Notes under the pieces: generated by a model
What the model was told of the DNA's origin: nothing
Database searches by the model: none
Seen by the model: only the letters and a program-made list of their open reading frames with translations
Position numbers and translations under genes: made by a program
DNA from: Thioalkalicoccus limnaeus
GTDB taxonomy: Bacteria > Pseudomonadota > Gammaproteobacteria > Chromatiales > Chromatiaceae
Length of the DNA stretch: 19,143 bases
Direction: 5' to 3'
NCBI RefSeq assembly: GCF_041197575.1
Contig: NZ_JBDKXB010000041.1
Coordinates: 1 to 19,143 of the forward strand
Shown here: positions 8,184-13,730 of the stretch, one piece after another
Numbering within the stretch: the first letter of the stretch is position 1
Layout: the number at the start of each line of letters is the position of its first letter

Positions 8184-8206
8184 GGCCGGGGCCAAGCCCC
8201 CCGGCC
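8184..8206 (-). other. GC-rich hairpin in the bioB 5' leader
   Basis: GGCCGGGG (8184-8191) and CCCCGGCC (8199-8206) form a perfect 8-bp stem with a 7-nt loop. It lies between the predicted transcription start (near 8213) and the bioB ribosome site. It would sit almost at the 5' end of the mRNA, where such stems often protect against decay. It could also be chance in G+C-rich DNA. Confidence 0.4.
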
Positions 8207-8219
8207 CTCGAAGCCGCCC

Positions 8220-8247
8220 ATGCTAACCGCATCCCGACCGCTGTCAA
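8220..8247 (-). promoter_or_regulatory. Sigma70-type promoter of the biotin operon
   Basis: On the minus strand a perfect -35 TTGACA (8247-8242) and TAGCAT (8225-8220, four of six consensus bases) are separated by 16 nt. The site is about 57 nt upstream of the bioB ATG. The -35 is buried in one arm of the BirA-like operator, so repressor binding would block RNA polymerase. Confidence 0.7.
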
Positions 8248-8274
8248 CCTACGGACGCCGATCTGGTTGACAGC
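8240..8274. promoter_or_regulatory. Biotin operator (BirA-type dyad)
   Basis: GCTGTCAACC (8240-8249) and GGTTGACAGC (8265-8274) form a perfect 10-bp inverted repeat with a 15-nt spacer. The known proteobacterial BirA site has the form TTGTnAACC-N14/15-GGTTnACAA, so half-site and spacing both fit. The position over the -35 of bioB fits repression by BirA charged with biotinoyl-AMP. The birA gene itself is not in the window. Confidence 0.85.
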
Positions 8275-8665
8275 GACCCCCCCGCGACCAACCCGCGTAG
8301 GGCAGGAAAGCGCAGCGCATCCCGCCCCCATCTCGCAAGGCCAAGCCGCGCCAGCGCCGCCAGCCCGATGATGAGCCCCTTTCAAGGAACCGCGGTTAGC
8401 CGCTTGACATTGGTGCCGATTTCACACTCCACATCTTGCCAAAGGGAATCCCGCCACCTAGACTTGCCTACGAACTCGACCGCCTCGGTCTCCGGCTCCA
8501 TGCCGGTCATCGCCTGCCGCGCCAGATCAACCAGGGCTCCACTCCGACCGGCATCGACGGGCGGCGGCGCCCGTCACCAGGCTCGCTTCGGCGCTCTATT
8601 CAAGGACCGACGGTCCAGACGGGGACAACAATTTCCTGCCACCGGGGATGGAGGGGTTACACAAG
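8275..8665. other. Intergenic region between the bioB operator and the serine hydrolase gene
   Basis: About 390 nt without a convincing gene. Visible items are a 10-bp palindrome AACCGCGGTT (8390-8399), a TTGACA (8404-8409) without a clear -10 partner, and a compact dyad GGACCG-A-CGGTCC (8604-8616) about 50 nt before the hydrolase start. Open frames here are short and run out of frame into the hydrolase gene. The promoter of the hydrolase gene is presumably in this stretch but I cannot place it. Confidence 0.5.
8650..8656 (+). promoter_or_regulatory. Ribosome binding site deciding the serine hydrolase start
   Basis: GGAGGGG ends 9 nt before ATG 8666. An earlier in-frame ATG at 8648 overlaps this site and has no such sequence in front of it, so 8666 is preferred. 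Confidence 0.7.
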
Positions 8666-9610
8666 ATGCGAGCGCCGAACGAACCGACCCAAGACACCGC
8701 CATCACCGGCGCCGAACACCTGCCGACACGGCGCGAATTCCTGACGACGCTGGCGACCATCGGTCTCGTGTGCGCCGTCCCGGTCTCGCCGGCGCTGGCC
8801 CAGACGAGTAGTCTGCAAACGCAGGTCAACAGCCATATCCAGCGGCTGCGCCGTCAGGGGCAGATCGCCTCCGACGAACGCACCGCCTGGTCCGTCTACG
8901 ACTTCACACGGCGTCAGAAACTGGTTGCGATCAACGAAGAGGTCCCGATGCAAGCGGCGAGCATGATGAAGCCGTTCGTCGCGCTGGCCTTCTTCTATGT
9001 CGTCGAGGAATCCGGCGGAAAGGTCCGCTATACCGGCGAAGTCCGCGCGACGATGGAGCGGATGATCCGCTACAGCAGCAATCCGGCGACGAATCAGATC
9101 ATGGACCTGGTCAGCCGCCACACCGGCGGACGCGGCCCGCAGGACGTCGACCGCATCCTCAAGCGCCACGCCCCCGGGATCTTTCAGCAAACGAGCATCG
9201 TCGAGACGATCCCGGCCGGTGGGCGCACCTACCGGAACATGGCCTCGGCACGCGATTACAGTCGCTTCCTCTTCGCCCTCTGGAACGACCGCCTGCCCTA
9301 CGCCTCCGAACTGCGCAACCTGATGTCGCTGCCGAACCGCGACCGGATCGCGCGCAGTGTCGCGAGCATCCCGAACACGGTACGGGTCTATCACAAGACC
9401 GGCTCGACAGCGCGCCTGTGCGGCAATATGGGCATCATCGATGCCCATGACCGCAACGGCCGCCGCTTCCCATACACCTTCATCGGCATCATCGAGAAGG
9501 CCAACCGCACCAATTCGTACGGGACCTGGATCACGTCGCGGGCGAACGTGATCCGTGGCGTCTCGGACCTCGTCTATCAGTCGCTGCGGGAGCAACACCG
9601 CCTCGCCTGA
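8666..9610 (+). CDS. Exported serine hydrolase, class A beta-lactamase-like fold
   Basis: The 314-residue product has the three active-site elements of penicillin-recognising serine enzymes in order: S99-M-M-K102 (nucleophile and base), S137-S138-N139 (SxN) and K244-T245-G246. An N-terminal twin-arginine segment TRREFL (21-26), a hydrophobic stretch and PALA|Q (cleavage about 45/46) suggest Tat export to the periplasm. Known class A enzymes break down the acyl-enzyme with a glutamate in an ExxLN loop; I do not see that motif between SSN and KTG, so efficient beta-lactam hydrolysis is doubtful. It may act on peptidoglycan or be an uncharacterised hydrolase. It is transcribed alone, divergent from bioB and convergent with ruvB. 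The family is clear, the substrate is not. Confidence 0.85.
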   Translation: MRAPNEPTQDTAITGAEHLPTRREFLTTLATIGLVCAVPVSPALAQTSSLQTQVNSHIQRLRRQGQIASDERTAWSVYDFTRRQKLVAINEEVPMQAASMMKPFVALAFFYVVEESGGKVRYTGEVRATMERMIRYSSNPATNQIMDLVSRHTGGRGPQDVDRILKRHAPGIFQQTSIVETIPAGGRTYRNMASARDYSRFLFALWNDRLPYASELRNLMSLPNRDRIARSVASIPNTVRVYHKTGSTARLCGNMGIIDAHDRNGRRFPYTFIGIIEKANRTNSYGTWITSRANVIRGVSDLVYQSLREQHRLA

Positions 9611-9620
9611 CCCCGACCGA

Positions 9621-9658
9621 TCGCGGCGCGCCTCATCCGTCGCTGTCGCGCGCCGCGA
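9621..9658. repeat. Perfect 11-bp inverted repeat at the convergent hydrolase/ruvB ends
   Basis: TCGCGGCGCGC (9621-9631) and GCGCGCCGCGA (9648-9658) are exact reverse complements with a 16-nt spacer. The repeat begins 10 nt after the hydrolase stop and extends into the last codons of ruvB. It could act as a two-way transcription stop, but neither side has a run of U. It may also stem from G+C-rich alanine/arginine codons at the ruvB end (AARDSDG). Confidence 0.4.
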
Positions 9659-10712
9659 ACAGGTCCATGGTCACCAGCGGCTCGACACGGCCCGCCGGCG
9701 GCACCAACCCGAAATGGCCATAGGCGGCCGGTGTCGCAACCCGCCCACGCGGCGTGCGCATCAGAAAACCCTGCTGGATCAGATAGGGCTCCAGCACATC
9801 CTCGATGGTACCGCGCTCCTCGCCGATCGCCGCGGCCAGGCTCTCGACCCCGACCGGCCCGCCGTCGAACTTCTCGATGACCGCCTGAAGCAACCGCCGG
9901 TCCATGTGATCGAAGCCGAGCCCATCGACCTTGAGCAGACGCAGTGCCCGATCGGCCACCGTTGCACTGATGCGCCCGTCGGCCTTGACCTGCGCATAGT
10001 CGCGCACGCGCCGCAGCAGCCGGTTCGCGATCCGCGGCGTGCCGCGCGAGCGGCGCGCGATCTCGGCCGCGCCCTCGGTCTCGGTCGGGATGCCGAGGAT
10101 CGCCGCCGAGCGCGCGACGATCCGCGCCAGGTCCTCGACCGCGTAATACTCCAGCCGCTGGACGATACCGAACCGGTCGCGCAAGGGCGAGGTCAGAAGC
10201 CCAGCCCGGGTCGTCGCGCCGACCAGCGTGAACGGCGGCAGATCGAGCTTGATCGAGCGAGCCGCCGGCCCCTCGCCGATCATGATGTCGAGCTGGAAGT
10301 CCTCGAGCGCCGGATACAGCACCTCCTCGACGACCGGGCTCAGCCGGTGGATCTCGTCGACGAAGAGCACGTCGCCCGGGTCCAGGTTCGTCAGCAGGGC
10401 CGCGAGATCGCCGGGCTTCTCGAGCACCGGCCCCGAGGTCTGGCGCAGGTTCACGCCCATCTCGTGCGCGACGATATGGGCCAGCGTCGTCTTGCCGAGC
10501 CCGGGCGGCCCGAAGATCAGCAGATGGTCGAGCGCTTCGCCGCGACCACGCGCGGCGCCGATGAAGATCTCCATCTGCTCGCACACCGCCGGCTGACCGA
10601 CATAATCGGCGAGCCGCCGCGGCCGGATCGCGCGGTCGACCGCCTGGTCGTCGCTCGCGGCCTCCGGGCCGATCAGACGCGCAGCCTCCTTCACGGCCGG
10701 TCGAACGGCCAT
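9633..10712 (-). CDS. ruvB: Holliday junction branch migration ATPase RuvB
   Basis: RuvB is the hexameric AAA+ motor that, with RuvA, drives branch migration of Holliday junctions in recombination and repair. The 359-residue product has Walker A GPPGLGKT (68-75), Walker B LFVDEIHRL with D119/E120, sensor 1 GATTRAG, the arginine-finger segment SPLRDRFG, and the C-terminal winged-helix part (TIEDVLEPYLIQQGFLMRTPRGRVAT). It is somewhat longer than E. coli RuvB (336) at both ends. ATG 10712 is the first start after an in-frame TGA; no good ribosome site is visible. ruvA and ruvC, usually next to it, are absent on both sides: the hydrolase gene lies downstream and the pilin operon is divergent. 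Confidence 0.97.
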   Translation of the reverse strand: MAVRPAVKEAARLIGPEAASDDQAVDRAIRPRRLADYVGQPAVCEQMEIFIGAARGRGEALDHLLIFGPPGLGKTTLAHIVAHEMGVNLRQTSGPVLEKPGDLAALLTNLDPGDVLFVDEIHRLSPVVEEVLYPALEDFQLDIMIGEGPAARSIKLDLPPFTLVGATTRAGLLTSPLRDRFGIVQRLEYYAVEDLARIVARSAAILGIPTETEGAAEIARRSRGTPRIANRLLRRVRDYAQVKADGRISATVADRALRLLKVDGLGFDHMDRRLLQAVIEKFDGGPVGVESLAAAIGEERGTIEDVLEPYLIQQGFLMRTPRGRVATPAAYGHFGLVPPAGRVEPLVTMDLFAARDSDG

Positions 10713-10752
10713 CGAGTTACGCGGATCGAATCAAGCATGGCAACCCCTTGCT

Positions 10753-10785
10753 GCTGGTTTCGCGATGCCGGCCGACGAAACCAGC
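10753..10785. repeat. Perfect 10-bp dyad upstream of ruvB
   Basis: GCTGGTTTCG (10753-10762) and CGAAACCAGC (10776-10785) are exact reverse complements around a 13-nt spacer. The dyad lies 41-73 nt in front of the ruvB ATG. A possible -10 CATAAT on the minus strand (10809-10804) would place it in the ruvB leader RNA as a stem-loop. As DNA it could be an operator. It does not match the LexA box CTGT-N8-ACAG. Confidence 0.55.
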
Positions 10786-10929
10786 GGCCGGCCGCACAGC
10801 GCGATTATGGTCCAGGCCGCCGCGTCGGGCCAGACCGCCCGCGCGGGATCCGGCGGCCGGGTCGGGCGCCGGTCCCCTGGCGCCGAGGCGTTCGGTGGAC
10901 GGCACCAATCGGCACGAATCCCGGACGGA

Positions 10930-10944
10930 TGGCACCCCTTTTGC
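10930..10944 (+). promoter_or_regulatory. Sigma54 (-24/-12) promoter of the minor pilin operon
   Basis: TGGCACC-CCTT-TTGC fits the RpoN consensus TGGCACG-N4-TTGCA well. The invariant GG (10931-10932) and GC (10943-10944) are exactly 10 nt apart. Predicted transcription start is near 10956, about 75 nt before the first pilin start. Type IV pilin genes are known to use sigma54 with PilR in several gammaproteobacteria. No activator site was identified. Confidence 0.75.
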
Positions 10945-11031
10945 GACAAAGGTCCGCTTCCCGGCCGCCCCGATCGACTATCATTACTACGGTTTTTCCT
11001 TCTGACTCCATCGGCCGCAGAGCAGACTTCG

Positions 11032-11607
11032 ATGTCCATCGTCACAGCGACCCGCGACCCGGCGGGCGCGGCCGGCCGCGCCCGCCGGCTCATGACCGGG
11101 TCTTTTCGGACCCGGTACCGGGTGCGGGGTTTCACGCTGCTCGAACTGATGATCACGGTCGCGCTGGTCGCCATCCTGACCACGCTTGGCGTCCCGAGCT
11201 TCCGCGAGGCGATGCAGAACAACCGCGCGGCCACCCAGACCAACGACCTGCTCGCGGCCTTGAGCCTCGCCCGCAGCGAGGCGGTCCGGCGCGGCGCGAT
11301 CGTGTCCGTGTGCCCGTCGACCGATCAGGCGACCTGTGCGGACGCAACCGACTGGTCGACCGGCTGGATCCTCTTCGTCGACGGGACCAACCCCCTGGAA
11401 GTCGTCCGGGTCTGGCCGGCGCTGGCCGGCATCGAAAGCTTCACCGGCCCGAAACTGGTCAGCTTCCGTGGCAGCGGCGAGGCGGTCGCCAGCGGCAGCT
11501 TCAGTCACAAGATCAAGAACTGTAGCGGCAACCAGGCCCGCACCATCACCGTCAGTCCAACCGGCCATGCGCGGGCGGAAAAGACCGCCTGCACGAACGG
11601 GAGCTGA
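11032..11607 (+). CDS. fimT: GspH/FimT-type minor pseudopilin
   Basis: This is a type IV pilus minor pilin, expected to be cleaved by PilD and to join the priming complex at the pilus tip. The prepilin site is RG|FTLLELMITVALVAILTTLGVPSF, with glycine at -1, phenylalanine at +1 and glutamate at +5. After the hydrophobic helix come NNRAATQTNDLLAALSLARSEAVRRGAIVSVC, a strong FimT/GspH signature, and a C-terminal paired-cysteine region. Length is 191 residues from ATG 11032 with a long 33-residue leader, or 171 from ATG 11092 with a 13-residue leader closer to those of its neighbours. Neither has a clear ribosome site. It could equally be called fimU. It is the first gene of the operon, 6 nt before pilV. 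Confidence 0.88.
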   Translation: MSIVTATRDPAGAAGRARRLMTGSFRTRYRVRGFTLLELMITVALVAILTTLGVPSFREAMQNNRAATQTNDLLAALSLARSEAVRRGAIVSVCPSTDQATCADATDWSTGWILFVDGTNPLEVVRVWPALAGIESFTGPKLVSFRGSGEAVASGSFSHKIKNCSGNQARTITVSPTGHARAEKTACTNGS

Positions 11608-11613
11608 ACCGCG

Positions 11614-12132
11614 ATGTCGCGTCCCCACCCCATCGCCGCCGCGCCCCCCCGCCAACGCGGCTTCACGCTGATCGAGGTCTTGATCGCGGTCCTCGTGCTC
11701 GCGATCGGCCTGCTCGGCCTCGCAAGCCTGATGGCCGTCTCGATGCAATACAACCACGGCTCGCTCGTGCGCACCCAGGCGACCAACCTCGCCTACGAGA
11801 TCACCGACGCGATGCGGGCCAATCGCGCCCGGGCGCTAGCCGGGGATTACGACACCACGAACTGCGCAGCTCGAAACGGCACTGACCTGGCCACAGTCGA
11901 TCTCAATAGGTGGTGTGCGCGCGTGGCCGCGGTCCTGCCGGCCGGGGAAGGAGTAGTCGACGTGGACAATGACGGCTTCGCGACCGTGACCGTCCGCTGG
12001 GATAGCACGCGGGATCAGACTCCGAATGCGGAGGAGTCAGAGGGCGAAGGCACAGACGGGGAGGACACGGAAATTGAAGAACCCGAGACGGCAACCACGA
12101 CCACCGCATTCGTCTTCCGGACCAGACTATGA
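11614..12132 (+). CDS. pilV: Type IV pilus minor pilin PilV
   Basis: PilV is a membrane-anchored minor pilin of the pilus tip complex. The 172-residue precursor has a 16-residue basic leader ending QRG|FTLIEVLIAVLVLAIGLLGLASLM, with glutamate at +5. LVRTQATNLAYEITDAMRANR is the PilV-typical helix end, and VTVRWD plus FVFRTRL near the C-terminus are the usual last strands. Between those strands sits an acidic low-complexity insert (about 137-159, nearly half Glu/Asp), which is unusual. A GGAG lies about 11 nt before the start, within the end of fimT. The stop overlaps the pilW start. Confidence 0.92.
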   Translation: MSRPHPIAAAPPRQRGFTLIEVLIAVLVLAIGLLGLASLMAVSMQYNHGSLVRTQATNLAYEITDAMRANRARALAGDYDTTNCAARNGTDLATVDLNRWCARVAAVLPAGEGVVDVDNDGFATVTVRWDSTRDQTPNAEESEGEGTDGEDTEIEEPETATTTTAFVFRTRL

Positions 12133-13061
12133 TGACGCGAAACACCGCTGGACGCCGCCGCCAACGAGGCCTCTCCCTGGTAGAGATCATGGTCGCGCTG
12201 TTCGTCGGCCTCTTCCTGACCGCCGGCATCCTGCAAATCTTTGCGGGCACGCGCCAAACCTACCGCTTCGAGGAGGCCCTGTCACGGATCCAGGAGAATG
12301 GCCGCTTCGCGCTGGAAACCATCGCGCGCGACGCGCGGATGGCGGGGTTCGCCGGCTGTGTCGGGCTAGACAACATGCACGTCGAAGGTAGTGATGACTT
12401 GGTTCTCGCCGAAGGGGTAACGGTACCCGAGAAAGACCCACCGTTCGAAGCTACCCCAGGAACGGATCTCGTTACGCTGCGACGTCTAGCCGGTAATGGT
12501 GTCCCGATCAGTGAGTCGACGACAACCGACAGGGTTACTCTCGCATCGAACCCCGATGGTTTCGCGCCGGGCCACCGCCTCGCGATCGTCGATTGTGCCA
12601 GTCGACAAATCGAGATTTTCACGGCGCAGAGTATCACCGGCTCGGTGTCGATCACGCCCAATCCTCAGCTCTCTCGAAGCTACCCAACGAATCCTGACGT
12701 CGAAACGGAAGCCCGAGTGTATCGTTTCCGAGAGGTGGTCTATTTTGTACGTACCGGCGCCGGAGGAACCCGTGCACTCTGGCGCCGCGAGGCGCCGAAT
12801 GCTCCTCAGGAGATGATCGAAGGTGTCGAAGACATGGAGGTCCGCTATCTGTTTGGCGCAGATTATGTGCCGGCCACCGCGGTAACGAACTGGCAAAATG
12901 TTGACGGCATGCGGATAAGCCTTCTCCTAGCGAGTGACGACGACAACCTGACCGGCAATCCCCAAAACATCGAGTGGCGCGGCAATCCGCTAACGCCAAC
13001 CGACACCCGACTCCGCCAGGTCTTCACGACAACGATCGCCTTGCGCAATCGACTACCTTGA
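12129..13061 (+). CDS. pilW: Type IV pilus minor pilin/assembly protein PilW
   Basis: PilW belongs to the minor pilin set that primes pilus assembly and recruits PilY1. The 310-residue precursor has a 14-residue basic leader RRRQRG|LSLVEIMVALFVGLFLTAGIL with glutamate at +5. The following FEEALSRIQENGRFALETIARDARMAGFAGC is a highly typical PilW segment. The C-terminal part (VEDMEVRYLFGAD, VDGMRISLLLAS, RQVFTTTIALRNRLP) also matches the family. ATG 12129 overlaps the pilV stop; a second ATG follows at once. From about codon 75 the DNA looks less G+C-rich and uses more rare-looking codons than the bch/bio genes, as expected for a diversifying surface protein. Confidence 0.93.
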   Translation: MMTRNTAGRRRQRGLSLVEIMVALFVGLFLTAGILQIFAGTRQTYRFEEALSRIQENGRFALETIARDARMAGFAGCVGLDNMHVEGSDDLVLAEGVTVPEKDPPFEATPGTDLVTLRRLAGNGVPISESTTTDRVTLASNPDGFAPGHRLAIVDCASRQIEIFTAQSITGSVSITPNPQLSRSYPTNPDVETEARVYRFREVVYFVRTGAGGTRALWRREAPNAPQEMIEGVEDMEVRYLFGADYVPATAVTNWQNVDGMRISLLLASDDDNLTGNPQNIEWRGNPLTPTDTRLRQVFTTTIALRNRLP

Positions 13062-13072
13062 GGCGTCTCAAG

Positions 13073-13600
13073 ATGATCAGATTCTTCCTCCTCGCGCACG
13101 CCTCGCGCCACTGCCAAAGCGGCACTGTGCTGATCATCGCGCTGGTCTTCCTGCTACTGATGACCTTAGTCGGTGTAGCGGCGATGCAGGGGACGACCTT
13201 GCAGGAGCGGATGGCTGGCAACCACCGGGATCGGAACCTGGCCTTCCAAGCCGCCGAGGCGGCCCTCCGGGAAGGCGAGCTCGAGGCGTGGAGCAACGGC
13301 GAAGAGATTCGCAAGACTTTCGAACAAGGTAACGGCACCACAGGACTCGAAGCTGGCCGGCTGGCGAATCCCGCGGACTGGGATGGCGATAGTCCAGCCC
13401 CGACGGTGCCCGAACTCGCGTTGGATCCGCAGCAACTCCCCCGTGGCCCATCAGCCCACGTCGGCAACCCTTGGCCAGTTTTTATCGCACCAGAAGATCC
13501 GGAAGGAGGCGTTTTCAATCTGTTTCCGATCACCAGTTATGCTGAAGGCGGAACGGCCCGCGCCATTGTGATCCTGCAAACCAGCTTAGCCCTACCATGA
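13073..13600 (+). CDS. pilX: Type IV pilus minor pilin PilX
   Basis: The 175-residue product starts at ATG 13073, with GAGG about 9 nt upstream, 11 nt after the pilW stop. An upstream in-frame ATG at 12974 lies inside pilW and is unlikely. The leader ends CQSG|TVLIIALVFLLLMTLVGVAAMQGTTLQERMAGNHRDRNLAFQAAEAALREGE, the PilX N-terminal domain. As in the family, the glutamate at +5 of normal pilins is missing (isoleucine here). The C-terminal part is less conserved and ends AIVILQTSLALP. It should work with PilV, PilW and FimT in the tip complex and is followed by pilY1. Confidence 0.9.
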   Translation: MIRFFLLAHASRHCQSGTVLIIALVFLLLMTLVGVAAMQGTTLQERMAGNHRDRNLAFQAAEAALREGELEAWSNGEEIRKTFEQGNGTTGLEAGRLANPADWDGDSPAPTVPELALDPQQLPRGPSAHVGNPWPVFIAPEDPEGGVFNLFPITSYAEGGTARAIVILQTSLALP

Positions 13601-13730
13601 CATCGGCCGCACAGCCGTCGGCCTTAGCCTTGATTCGGACTATGCGCAACGTCAAAAGGGGACGAATTCCCCCGTTCCCCCAAGACCTTCCCGGAGCGAA
13701 CCCCGGCCCGCCCATCCAGGAGCTTGCAAC
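13601..13730. other. pilX-pilY1 intergenic leader with ribosome site
   Basis: This 130-nt gap ends with AGGAG 8 nt before the pilY1 ATG. It contains small stems such as GGGGA-N5-TCCCC (about 13658-13672), which could modulate translation or processing between the small pilin genes and the large adhesin gene. I see no convincing promoter of its own. Confidence 0.4.

Larger units (their letters stand above)
10713..11031. other. Divergent intergenic region between ruvB and the pilin operon
   Basis: This 319-nt stretch carries regulatory signals for both directions: the ruvB-side dyad (10753-10785), a weak minus-strand -10 (10809-10804), and the sigma54 site for the pilin genes (10930-10944). 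A TATCAT at 10979-10984 has no fitting -35. I see no separate small gene. Confidence 0.55.

Noticed and set aside
8164..8385. N-terminal extension of bioB to 8385
   Set aside because: It would run through the BirA operator and promoter, and the ATG at 8163 gives the normal BioB start and length.
10713..10900. LexA/SOS box in front of ruvB
   Set aside because: No CTGT-N8-ACAG pattern was found; the dyad at 10753-10785 has different arms and spacing.
10979..10984. Sigma70 -10 box TATCAT before the pilin operon
   Set aside because: No -35 hexamer is found 16-18 nt upstream, whereas a well-formed sigma54 site lies close by.
9555..11525. 656-codon plus-strand frame spanning ruvB
   Set aside because: It is antisense to ruvB and then runs through the control region and fimT in the wrong frame; no domain or start signal is seen.
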